The notes under the pieces are model-generated. The model did no database searches, was not told the DNA's origin, and saw only the letters and a list, made by a program, of their open reading frames with translations. From contig NZ_JBFAPP010000022.1 of the NCBI RefSeq assembly GCF_040676775.1, positions 75,813 through 139,812 on the forward strand: a stretch of 64,000 nucleotides of DNA. The letters run 5' to 3'. Positions 18,828 through 26,274 of the stretch are shown piece after piece; position 1 is the first letter of the stretch; the number at the start of each line of letters is the position of its first letter. This stretch comes from Micromonospora_G sp040676775 (GTDB lineage: Bacteria; Actinomycetota; Actinomycetes; Mycobacteriales; Micromonosporaceae). Both the position numbers and the translations under genes were made by a program.

Positions 18828-20612
18828 TTATTCGTTGACCCGGGCCCAGACGCTGACGGCGACCCCGGTGCTGTGGAACTCCAGCCTGTTCTCGGTGCAG
18901 AAGTAGTCGTCCGGCTCCAGGAGCAGCGACAGCGCGATCGAGTTGCTGCGCTTACCGGCGCGGTACAACGTGTTCGTCCCGCTGGCCTTGACGTTGCTGA
19001 TGTACTCCTTGCCCCCCGTGTGCCGGACGCTCATCGTGATCGTGCCCCTGATCCGCTGGGTCCAGCGTGCGCCGTCGTGGGTCGCGGCAGCGTCCTCGCT
19101 CTTGTTGTAGTCGAGCGAGGCGGTGGCATCCGGCTTGTACGTCAGGATGATGCCGGCGCCGCCCGAGAGCTGCACCTGGTCACCGTTGATCCGGCTGAAC
19201 GTCTGCATCGACGTCGACCGCCAGGTGCCGAGCAGGCAGGGGTCCATCTGGGGCGCGAACGAACGCGTCGGCGATGGCGTCGGCGTCGGGGATGCCGTCG
19301 GAGACGCGCCCGCGGTGGTGGGCGTCGCGAGGGGATCCTTCCGGTCGTCGCCGATGGCCCGCGCGCCGGCCACGACCCCGGCGACGACCAGCGTCAACAC
19401 CAGCGCCGACCCGGCCACGGCCGCGAGATGACGCCTCGACCGCGCCGCCGACACCGGCGCCGGCTCGTCCGTGCCCGACCCGGGTGCCGGGTCTTCCGTG
19501 GCCGAGGCGGGCGTCGCCGTCGCGGCTTCTGCGACGCCGGCTGATTCGACCGTACGCAGGCTGCCCTCCGCCACGGCCAGCTCGGGCTGGTCCACGATGG
19601 TCGGCTGGACACCCAGTGCCCGGTGCAGCACCGTCGCCACGGCGGGCATCCGGCTCGATCCACCCGCGAGGAACACCGCGGCCACCTGGCCGGTCTCGAT
19701 CCCCGCCCGGTCGAGCACCGACCGGACCGCCTTGACGGTACGGGCGAGAACCGGCGCGGCGATCTCCTCCAACTCCTCGCGACCCAACGGTGCCTCGGCG
19801 TCGAACAGCGGCACGTGGACGAGGGTGGTGGTGCCGCGCGACAGCATCTCCTTGGCGGCCCGTACGTTGTCCCACAGTTGCCGGCTTGCCCGCCGGTCGC
19901 TGGTCGTTTCCGGACGCAGCAGCCGCTGCCAGATCTCCGGATCCCGTACGCCGACCGTGGCACCGATCCGGTCCACGATGGCGGCGTCGATGTCGAGGCC
20001 CCCGGCGTCGGGCAGCCCCTCGGCGGCCACCGTCACGAAGCCGTCCTCCGTACGCTGCACTACCGAGGCGTCGAAGGTGCCGGCGCCGAAGTCGTAGACC
20101 AGGGCGTACCGTCCGACCGGAAGCTGGCTTCCGGCGACCTCGACGAAGAAACTCGCGGCCGCGACCGGTTCGGTGACCAGGCGTACGGCCGGCAGCGCCT
20201 GGGCGGCAGCCTCGATCAGGATCCCGCGCCGCTGGGCTCCCCAGGCGGCCGGGCAGGTGAGTACCACCTCGACGATCGGGTCGGGGCTGACCAGCGCCGC
20301 TTCGGCGGCCACCCGACGCAGCGCCGCCGCGATCAGGTCCGGCACCGGCACCTGCTGCTCGCCGAGCAGCACCGTCTCGTCGTCGATGCAGCGCTTCGGA
20401 AAGGGCTCGAACGACGCCGGGGACGCCAGTGACGTGTGCAGCGCGTCCCGGCCGACCAGCAGCCGCCCCGAGGGGTCCGCGCACACCGCGGACGGCAGCA
20501 GCGGAGAACCGTCGAACAGGATGGCCCTGGGCTCCCGACCGGGGAGTTCCAGCACCGCCACCGTGTTCGACGTGCCGAAGTCAATGCCGAGACGAGCTCC
20601 CCGTGCGCCCAC
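18828..20612 (-). CDS. Hsp70-type ATPase fused to membrane anchor and outer domain
   Basis: A 594-residue protein. Residues 1-365 form an actin-like Hsp70 ATPase domain: LGIDFGTSNTVAVLEL (phosphate 1), VLTCPAAWG, ALVYDFGAGTFDASVV (phosphate 2) and AVFLAGGSSRMPAV (adenosine). There is no peptide-binding domain. Instead come an acidic/Pro linker, one hydrophobic helix (about 390-412), a Pro/Thr/Ser linker and a roughly 130-residue C-terminal domain with two Cys, predicted outside the cell. Start GTG 20612 is chosen by similarity; no good Shine-Dalgarno site is visible. It is divergent from the DoxX-like gene. Confidence 0.82.
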   Translation of the reverse strand: MGARGARLGIDFGTSNTVAVLELPGREPRAILFDGSPLLPSAVCADPSGRLLVGRDALHTSLASPASFEPFPKRCIDDETVLLGEQQVPVPDLIAAALRRVAAEAALVSPDPIVEVVLTCPAAWGAQRRGILIEAAAQALPAVRLVTEPVAAASFFVEVAGSQLPVGRYALVYDFGAGTFDASVVQRTEDGFVTVAAEGLPDAGGLDIDAAIVDRIGATVGVRDPEIWQRLLRPETTSDRRASRQLWDNVRAAKEMLSRGTTTLVHVPLFDAEAPLGREELEEIAAPVLARTVKAVRSVLDRAGIETGQVAAVFLAGGSSRMPAVATVLHRALGVQPTIVDQPELAVAEGSLRTVESAGVAEAATATPASATEDPAPGSGTDEPAPVSAARSRRHLAAVAGSALVLTLVVAGVVAGARAIGDDRKDPLATPTTAGASPTASPTPTPSPTRSFAPQMDPCLLGTWRSTSMQTFSRINGDQVQLSGGAGIILTYKPDATASLDYNKSEDAAATHDGARWTQRIRGTITMSVRHTGGKEYISNVKASGTNTLYRAGKRSNSIALSLLLEPDDYFCTENRLEFHSTGVAVSVWARVNE

Positions 20613-20703
20613 GGCGCAACCGTACGGCCCCGTATCTATCACCAGCAACGCGTCACACTTCGCGGCGCCGACTCGTCCTTGTGGCAACCACAAGGGAGGG
20701 CCC

Positions 20704-21054
20704 ATGTTCGCCGCTTACGTCACGGTCACCATCCTCGCGTCGGTCTTCAACGGCATCGCCGCCGTCACCTACCTGATCGGCCACGACTATCCGAAAGCCC
20801 AGGCGGACCTGAAGCGCGTGCCACGGTCGTGGATACCTGTGTTGGGTCTGCTGCTGGCGGCGGGTTCCCTGGGGCTGTTGGCCGGGTTCGCCGTTCCGCT
20901 GCTGGGCACACTCGCCGCCGCCGGACTCGTGCTGTACTTCGTCGGCGCGCTCGTCGTGCACCTGCGAGTGGGTTCCCGCCAGCTTGCCGGATGGGCCGTG
21001 TTCTTCTCCACCGCGGTCGCCGCGCTCATCCTGAACCTCGGCTACCACTGGTGA
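20704..21054 (+). CDS. DoxX-like small membrane protein
   Basis: A 116-residue protein with four hydrophobic helices and the pattern of DoxX-like proteins (ASVFNGIAAVTYLIGHDY at the start, VPRSWIPVLGLLLAAGSLGLL in the middle). Start ATG has a GGGAGGG site just upstream. Members often accompany redox or stress regulators, but no function is firmly established for this branch. It is divergent from the Hsp70-type gene, with 91 bp between. Confidence 0.75.
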   Translation: MFAAYVTVTILASVFNGIAAVTYLIGHDYPKAQADLKRVPRSWIPVLGLLLAAGSLGLLAGFAVPLLGTLAAAGLVLYFVGALVVHLRVGSRQLAGWAVFFSTAVAALILNLGYHW

Positions 21055-21106
21055 GACGTACAGACGTCGGGGGATAACCGATGTCGCGCAGGCTCGGTGG
21101 GTAAGT

Positions 21107-22036
21107 ATGGTCCTGCCCGTGGAGGACGAGCGTTGGCGTGATCGCGACTGGCTGGCCGGGGTGCACGGCTGGATCGACGGTCGCCTCGGTGAGCTGGGCG
21201 TGACCCGTACCGGGGCGATCGAGCAGCCGCATGTCTATCCCTGGTCGACGGTGCTGCGGATCCCGACGGAACTGGGACCCGTCTGGTTCAAGGCCAACGC
21301 CGAGCCACTGCGGCACGAGGCCGCCGTCGTCGAACGGATCGCCGCTCGACGGCCCGACGCGGTACCGCCGCTGCTGGCCGCCGACACCACCCTCGGCTGG
21401 ATGCTGATGGCCGACGGCGGGGAGACTCTGCGTACGGTGACGGCCCGCGAGCGGGATCTCGGCCGCTGGTACGACGTGCTGCCGCTCTATGCCGGCATCC
21501 AGCTCGACCTCGCCGGGGATGTGGACGACCTGCTCGCCCTGGGCGTACCGGACATGCGGCTCGCCGTGCTGCCGGGTGCGTACGAACGCTTGCTGGACGA
21601 GATCGGCGCCGAACGGCGGTACCGCGACGCGTCGCGAATGGTGGCCGACCTGTGCGACGAACTTGCCGCGTACGCGCTGCCGGAACTCCTCCAACACGAC
21701 GACCTGCACGACGCGCAGGTGTTCGTACGGGATGGCCGCCACCTGGTGCTCGACTGGGGCGACGCGTGTATCTCGCACCCGTTCTTCACCCTGTCGGTGA
21801 CCCTTGAGGGGGTGTTGGCGTGGGGCCTGGACGATGTCGAGCAGTCCGTCGACACCGCCCCGTTCCGCGACGCCTATCTGACTCCGTACGCCGAGCGTTT
21901 CAGCGGCGACCTGGTCGCCGCGGCCGGCGTGGCGCTGCGGCTCGGCTGGGTTTGCCGCGCGGTGAACGGGCACGTGCCCGGCGACAACAAGCAAACCCTC
22001 ACCCGGCTGCGGATGTTCCTGGACGGCCGACCGTGA
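21107..22036 (+). CDS. APH-fold phosphotransferase
   Basis: A 309-residue member of the aminoglycoside phosphotransferase/choline kinase fold. The catalytic loop reads HDDLHDAQ (H197-Q204), where Gln replaces the usual metal-binding Asn. It is followed by the VLDWGDA metal motif. The N-terminus has an ATP-binding-type strand (YPWSTVLRIPTELGPVWFK). Substrate unknown: many actinobacterial relatives are not resistance enzymes. Start ATG 21107; GTG 21119 is an alternative. Its stop overlaps the next start (GTGA). Confidence 0.82.
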   Translation: MVLPVEDERWRDRDWLAGVHGWIDGRLGELGVTRTGAIEQPHVYPWSTVLRIPTELGPVWFKANAEPLRHEAAVVERIAARRPDAVPPLLAADTTLGWMLMADGGETLRTVTARERDLGRWYDVLPLYAGIQLDLAGDVDDLLALGVPDMRLAVLPGAYERLLDEIGAERRYRDASRMVADLCDELAAYALPELLQHDDLHDAQVFVRDGRHLVLDWGDACISHPFFTLSVTLEGVLAWGLDDVEQSVDTAPFRDAYLTPYAERFSGDLVAAAGVALRLGWVCRAVNGHVPGDNKQTLTRLRMFLDGRP

Positions 22037-22383
22037 CGCCCCGGAACGGGTTGGTCGTCCTGGTGGCCTGTCTCGCTGGCATCGCCGCAGCTCTGTTCGT
22101 CTACACCACGCCGTTCGTCACCACGACCGTAGTCGAACAGCAAGGCACCGCGATCGAGACCGGTCGCAGCTTCGATCTCACGTCTATCGCCTTCCTGGTG
22201 CTGCAGTCCGTAGCTGCTATCACGTCCGTAGCCGCAGCGTGGCTCGTCTGGAAAGGCCACCTTGGTATGGCGAAGCGTCTACTGGTCGTGGCGATCGTGG
22301 CGGGTCTGGTTCCCGCCGTGGTACCGGGAGCCATGGCACTGCTTGCCCGCTACCTGATCGTCAGGTACCAGCCAGCAACATAG
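22033..22383 (+). CDS. Small membrane protein coupled to the kinase
   Basis: A 116-residue protein with an N-terminal hydrophobic helix that may be a signal anchor (NGLVVLVACLAGIAAALFVY), an outer segment of about 35 residues, and two further helices. GTG 22033 overlaps the stop of the phosphotransferase gene by four bases, which argues for translational coupling. No known family recognised. Confidence 0.65.
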   Translation: MTPRNGLVVLVACLAGIAAALFVYTTPFVTTTVVEQQGTAIETGRSFDLTSIAFLVLQSVAAITSVAAAWLVWKGHLGMAKRLLVVAIVAGLVPAVVPGAMALLARYLIVRYQPAT

Positions 22384-22428
22384 ACACCGGCGGCCGCCGC
22401 GTGCCCAACACCGACGTACGCGGCGTCC

Positions 22429-23049
22429 TCAGCTAGGCCACGAGGTGGGCCAGGAGGCAAGATTGACCGTCGACGGCCAGCCGTTGAGCGACTTGATCGC
22501 GCGCACGAACCGTACGCATTGGTCGACGAATCCCGTTCCCGCATCGGGCAGGCGCAACGCCTGGATCGCCGCACGTGGGTCGACGACCGGGAACAGGTCA
22601 AGCTGGCATTCCTCGATCTGACCGCCACCGCGAATGGCCGCGGCCAACGTGGTTGCTGCCCCGACGGCGACGCCGACGCACGTGCGGTCCGGGACGCACA
22701 ACAGGACGGTCCGTGCTGGTTCGTCGAACTCGGGATAGGCCGGGTATGCGCTGACATAGAACGACCCGCCGTCGTCCTCGTCGCCTACCACCAGGCGGTA
22801 GTGCGGGCCTGAGCAGCCGTAGTCAGGCCCGACCAGATCGGCGCCGACGATGGTCGTCTCCTGCTCGGCAGGGGTCAGGACCCGACCCGGATCGACCAAC
22901 TCACCCTGCTCGTACCGGCGGTCGGTGCGTACAGCAATCGCTGGTACGGGACAGCCGCCCAGCAACTCGGTCAGAACCTCCCGGGTCGTCGTCACCAGCG
23001 CTGCGACGGGGAAGGCGACCGGCATCGCTGCCTGCAGCTCCACGGACAT
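22429..23049 (-). CDS. Hypothetical protein, 206 residues
   Basis: Soluble protein without a family I recognise. Start ATG 23049 has GGGGGA about four bases upstream. The sequence includes an acidic central strand region (YRLVVGDEDDGGSFYVSAYP) and a CVGVAVGAATTLAAAIRGGG helix. It has four Cys but no metal-binding spacing. Codon use is normal for the window. It is convergent with the small membrane protein gene, 45 bp away. Confidence 0.6.
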   Translation of the reverse strand: MSVELQAAMPVAFPVAALVTTTREVLTELLGGCPVPAIAVRTDRRYEQGELVDPGRVLTPAEQETTIVGADLVGPDYGCSGPHYRLVVGDEDDGGSFYVSAYPAYPEFDEPARTVLLCVPDRTCVGVAVGAATTLAAAIRGGGQIEECQLDLFPVVDPRAAIQALRLPDAGTGFVDQCVRFVRAIKSLNGWPSTVNLASWPTSWPS

Positions 23050-23149
23050 GAATCCCCCAATGGTCGAAACCCGAAGCATTGTGGCACCCCCACACGCCCC
23101 TGCCCCACCGTGAAGCAGGTCGGCGTCGGCCCCGACCACGGCCAAGGAA

Positions 23150-23187
23150 CTGGGCCGCGATCCCGAGAGGTGGGGATCGCGGCCCAG
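23150..23187 (-). terminator. Hairpin ending the small-gene operon
   Basis: Perfect 15-bp stem (23150-23164 with 23173-23187), eight-base loop, 40 bases beyond the stop of the leftward gene at 23227. The arm CTGGGCCGCGATCCC is nearly the same as in the hairpin at 17408. Confidence 0.7.
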
Positions 23188-23226
23188 CATTCCGCTGACC
23201 TGGCTGGGGGAAGAGGTCGGCGGGGT

Positions 23227-23523
23227 CTACGAACCGGGTTTCCCCTTCGTCGCCGTGCCGCGAAGGACCGGCACCGACCAACCGACAACCCGTTCCCACG
23301 TCGCGCGGGCGTCGGGAGTCTGACCGGTGTCCAGCCGCGCGAAGGCCGTCAGCAGATCAACCCAGCAGGAGGCGAGGTAGAGGGCCAGGGACAGGGGCAT
23401 GTCGGTGTACTGCGCGGTCAGTTCGGCCTGTGCTGCCAGGCACGGCCAGGGCCGTCCGCACGCGCGGCAGTCGTAGAGCGGCACCCGGAAGACGTGCTCA
23501 AGCTCTCCGTGCACCCCCGTCAT
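23227..23523 (-). CDS. Small Cys-motif protein of WhiJ-module type
   Basis: A 98-residue protein with DCRACGRPWPC near the N-terminus, a compact Cys motif found in short actinobacterial proteins that sit beside HTH/DUF397 pairs (some databases label them flavin reductase, without functional support). The rest is helical. ATG 23523 overlaps the stop of the preceding gene by four bases (ATGA), so translation is probably coupled. Function unknown; metal binding by the Cys motif is possible. Confidence 0.65.
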   Translation of the reverse strand: MTGVHGELEHVFRVPLYDCRACGRPWPCLAAQAELTAQYTDMPLSLALYLASCWVDLLTAFARLDTGQTPDARATWERVVGWSVPVLRGTATKGKPGS

Positions 23524-23840
23524 CTCGGGTCCGCAAGGTCGGGCAGCCCGGACTTGCGCGGCACGAAGCCGGGCAGGTACCGGTCCTGTGCAATGGCCGG
23601 CACGCTCTGGCCGTCGCGGTCATCGGTAACCACGACCGCCACCCAGTTGCCGGACACCGGCGTATCACCGTTGGGGACCTCGGTGACGGTGCCGGTCAGC
23701 GAACCTTCGCGCAGGAAGTACCGACCAGGCTCACCAGTCAGGTACGCCCCACTGCCGATGTCGACGCGGTCGCCCACCTGCACCAGGGGACGCGCGGTCA
23801 CCACACCAAACCCCCGGCGTACGACGATGGATCCTGACAC
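23520..23840 (-). CDS. Small protein, possibly the 3' part of a frameshifted gene
   Basis: A 106-residue frame from GTG 23840. The body (VQVGDRVDIGSGAYLTGEPG to RYLPGFVPRKSGLPDL) looks like a well-folded beta-rich domain. The GTG has no good Shine-Dalgarno site, and the gene upstream ends in an ATGA overlap with a different start, ATG 23887, in another frame. A shift of one base at the GGGTTTG heptamer (23807-23813) would join the two frames. So this may be the main part of a roughly 120-residue protein. Family unknown; coupled to the gene at 23523. Confidence 0.6.
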   Translation of the reverse strand: MSGSIVVRRGFGVVTARPLVQVGDRVDIGSGAYLTGEPGRYFLREGSLTGTVTEVPNGDTPVSGNWVAVVVTDDRDGQSVPAIAQDRYLPGFVPRKSGLPDLADPR

Positions 23841-23887
23841 CCCGGCAGGCGATCGAGCACGTCTCCCGCGCTCACCAACAGCGTCAT
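23798..23887 (-). other. 29-codon upstream frame preceding a putative -1 shift
   Basis: ATG 23887 overlaps the stop of the gene at 23884 by four bases, as expected for a coupled start. It reads MTLLVSAGDVLDRLPG and on to a TGA at 23798-23800, in the frame offset by one from the downstream 106-residue frame. The last codons include G GGT TTG, a textbook X XXY YYZ slippery site, and a run of five G that could equally hide a one-base indel. Confidence 0.5.
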
Positions 23888-24144
23888 CGCCGGGCCTCCC
23901 GGTGGAGATGGCGCGGCACGCGGTACGCGGTCATCTGCCCCAGCGTCAACCGGTAGTACGCGGCGGTGGGAGCGGTGCACCAGGCTGGCGGGCTCGGTGT
24001 TCGGGGGCTCAACGGCGGGGTGTGCGGTGGTTGAGTGGTGTGCGAATGCGGACACCGCCCCGATGAGCCTGACCGTTGCGACAGGGCGGGTACGGCTCGC
24101 CCACCCAGTCGACCCGAGAACCACCATCTCCATACCCGTGACAT
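23884..24144 (-). CDS. Small basic protein heading the operon
   Basis: An 86-residue frame with an excellent ribosome site (GGAGGAG seven bases before ATG 24144). It begins SRVWRWWFSGRLGG, then a low-complexity Pro/Ser/Thr/His stretch, and ends with RVPRHLHREARR. No family recognised. It faces the HTH gene at 24282 across a 137-bp gap that must hold both promoters. Confidence 0.5.
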   Translation of the reverse strand: MSRVWRWWFSGRLGGRAVPALSQRSGSSGRCPHSHTTQPPHTPPLSPRTPSPPAWCTAPTAAYYRLTLGQMTAYRVPRHLHREARR

Positions 24145-24281
24145 AACGATCTCCTCCGACTTGGGCCGCCACTGGTAGCGATATCGCCTGTCAACAAGAT
24201 GACGCGCGCCGTACAGACAGAGATAGTCCAATCGACTATGGTCAGTGGGCATTCAGGTTGTCCCAATGGGAGGGCTGGGTC

Positions 24282-25037
24282 ATGAACGAGGTCCTGCGCA
24301 GTGCGCTCAGCGCCAAGGGTTTGACCGCCGAGACACTCGCGGCGCGTCTCGGGATCGACGCCAAGACGGTCCGACGCTGGGACACGGAAGGTCGGATCCC
24401 GCAAGCCCGTCACCGTGCCGCAGCGGCAGAAGCCCTCGGGAAGGACGTCGAGGAGCTGTGGCCTGAGTCGTTCCGGCGGCGGGACGTGGCGTGGTTCCGC
24501 CCCTGGCGGGAGCAGGAGCTGGCGGCCGTGTCGCTGCGGGGCTTCGAGATAGCCGTCGTACCGGGGCTGCTCCAGACCGAGGACTACGCGCGTGCGGTGC
24601 TGTCGAGTAGTCCGCTACATCTTGACGAGGTAGACCGGCTGGTCAGGATACGAATGGAGCGGCAAAAGGCCGTCTTCGACCGACCCCGACCGCCGATGTG
24701 CGTGTTCGTGCTCGACCAGGCCGTACTCATGCGCGGTCATCGGGAACTCATGATCCCGCAGCTTGCCCACATCATCGCGATGGCCGAACGTCCGAACGTC
24801 TTCGTACACGTGATCCCCCTGGAAGCCGGAGTACACCCCGGGCTGGCCGGGTTCGCGCTCGCCTCCATGCACGACTCGCCAGACGTACTGTGGCTGGACG
24901 ATCAGGCGTCCGGGCGTCTGGTGAGCGACCCAGGACAACTGGCCTCGCTGACACGAGTCTGGGATGCTGTGCGGGGGTACGCCTTACCGCGTGACCTGTC
25001 GATCCAACTACTGAAAGCAAGGCCATGGCTGACCTGA
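24282..25037 (+). CDS. WhiJ-like HTH regulator (XRE plus DUF5753)
   Basis: A 251-residue protein. An N-terminal helix-turn-helix (LTAETLAARLGIDAKTVRRW) is followed by a DUF5753-type ligand or partner domain (VPGLLQTEDYARAVL, PMCVFVLDQAVLMR, HVIPLEAGVHPGLAGF). Such proteins pair with DUF397 proteins in actinomycetes, where the WhiJ/BldB group controls development and antibiotic genes. Start ATG 24282 has GGGAGGG seven bases upstream. The downstream DUF397 gene overlaps its end by 13 bases. Confidence 0.9.
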   Translation: MNEVLRSALSAKGLTAETLAARLGIDAKTVRRWDTEGRIPQARHRAAAAEALGKDVEELWPESFRRRDVAWFRPWREQELAAVSLRGFEIAVVPGLLQTEDYARAVLSSSPLHLDEVDRLVRIRMERQKAVFDRPRPPMCVFVLDQAVLMRGHRELMIPQLAHIIAMAERPNVFVHVIPLEAGVHPGLAGFALASMHDSPDVLWLDDQASGRLVSDPGQLASLTRVWDAVRGYALPRDLSIQLLKARPWLT

Positions 25038-25213
25038 CCGGCGCCCACTGGCGCAAGAGCACCCGCAGCGGCTCGAACGGTGGGAACTGCGTGGAGGTGG
25101 CGGACAACCTGCCCGGCGTCGTCGCCGTACGCGACAGCAAGGACCGTGACGGCGGCACCCTGACGTTCGAGCCGGATGCATGGCGGGTGTTCGTCGCCGG
25201 GGTCGCGAGCTGA
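25025..25213 (+). CDS. DUF397 protein
   Basis: A 62-residue protein that matches DUF397 end to end: WRKSTRSGSNGGNCVEVAD, VAVRDSKDRDGGTLTF, and a final W-x-x-F segment. DUF397 proteins form the small partner of the neighbouring HTH protein and are thought to modulate its DNA binding. The start overlaps the HTH gene by 13 bases; GGCAATG-type context only. Confidence 0.92.
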   Translation: MADLTGAHWRKSTRSGSNGGNCVEVADNLPGVVAVRDSKDRDGGTLTFEPDAWRVFVAGVAS

Positions 25214-25443
25214 ACAAGGCAAACGCCAGGTCGAACAGGCAAGGTCCCCTCGCCGGGCGATTATCAACTCGTGAAGCCGCAGCAGCGGGCAGCTGCGTGT
25301 GATTCCAAGCGTTTGCCATGCTCGCATAGACGTGCCAATTAGCACTCTTGGCATACTCATCTGCCGATGTGAATGCACTTGTTAATGCACGTCATCCGGA
25401 TGTGTGACTAGCGCTTTCTGTCGCGGCGAGCGGCGTCGACGGG

Positions 25444-26226
25444 TTACCTGCGGACAGCGGTCAGGCACCAGGTGGCATAGGCGAGGGTGACATCGCCGTC
25501 GACCGCGGCGGCGACCGTCGACAGGATCTCGGCGAGTTTATCTGGTGACATGCTCGCGAGGCCGCCGGAAGTCGTGATGAGTGCGAGCAGTTCCTCTCGG
25601 GCGTAGGTGCGCTGCCAGTCGTAACGGCGGATCTCGGGTTCGGCGAAGCAGCCGGACGCGCGGGCTCCCTCGGCGGCGCGGTCGTAGAGGGCGCGATAGC
25701 CGTCGAGAATGGAACCGGACGGTTGGCGGTAGGGCAGGTCTGGCGCAGCCCGGCGTAGCCCGGCAGCCAGCGCTGCGGCAATCGGCGACGGCAGTTCGTA
25801 GACGTGGCCGAACGGCGCGAGGACGCCGCCTGGGCTCAGTATCTCGGCTGCCTTGGCGGCTCCGGCGACAGGGTCGACCCAGTGCCAGGCCGTGCCGGAG
25901 ACGATCGCGTCGAAGTTGCGGCCGGCCGGCTCCCATGTCTCGAAGGTCGCAACCTCGACGTCGATGCCGGTCGCGCGGGCGAATTCGGCCATCCGGGGAT
26001 CGGGCTCGACGCCGAGGACCGTGCGCCCAGCGGCGCGGAACTGGCGGGCTTCGATCCCGGTCCCGCAACCGGCGTCGAGAAATGCGGGGCCCGGCGCGGC
26101 GGCGACGATGTGCTCGATCAGCGCATCCGGATACGGTGACCGACTGCGGTCGTAGCGCCCGGGCTCGCTTCCGAATGACTCTGCGACGCGGCGGGCTTCG
26201 TGAGGTTGCGGCGGTAGAGTGACCAT
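25444..26226 (-). CDS. SAM-dependent methyltransferase
   Basis: Class I methyltransferase of 260 residues. Motif I is FLDAGCGTGIEAR, the acidic motif II is VLGVEPDPRM, and the post-I region IVSGTAWHWVDP is typical of the UbiE/Methyltransf_11 group acting on small molecules. ATG 26226 lies at the edge of the palindromic operator shared with the divergent tetR gene, so the two are probably co-regulated. Substrate unknown. Confidence 0.88.
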   Translation of the reverse strand: MVTLPPQPHEARRVAESFGSEPGRYDRSRSPYPDALIEHIVAAAPGPAFLDAGCGTGIEARQFRAAGRTVLGVEPDPRMAEFARATGIDVEVATFETWEPAGRNFDAIVSGTAWHWVDPVAGAAKAAEILSPGGVLAPFGHVYELPSPIAAALAAGLRRAAPDLPYRQPSGSILDGYRALYDRAAEGARASGCFAEPEIRRYDWQRTYAREELLALITTSGGLASMSPDKLAEILSTVAAAVDGDVTLAYATWCLTAVRR

Positions 26227-26228
26227 GC

Positions 26229-26258
26229 GCCCACTCTAGTGGGCAATCGCCCACTAGA
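26229..26258. promoter_or_regulatory. TetR operator with three half-sites
   Basis: Between the divergent methyltransferase and tetR genes, TCTAGTGGGC (26235-26244) is followed by four bases and its exact complement (26249-26258), a perfect 10+10 palindrome. A second palindrome, GCCCACTCTAGTGGGC (26229-26244), shares the left arm. The result is three GCCCACT half-sites in alternating orientation, adjacent to or within both ribosome-binding regions. Confidence 0.8.
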
Positions 26259-26274
26259 AAAGCGGGAGCATCTC

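Noticed and set aside
25218..25317. GGCAAACGC / GCGTTTGCC inverted repeat around the 25.2-25.3 kb gap
   Set aside because: Arms are only nine bases and 82 bases apart in a 230-bp gap; likely chance.
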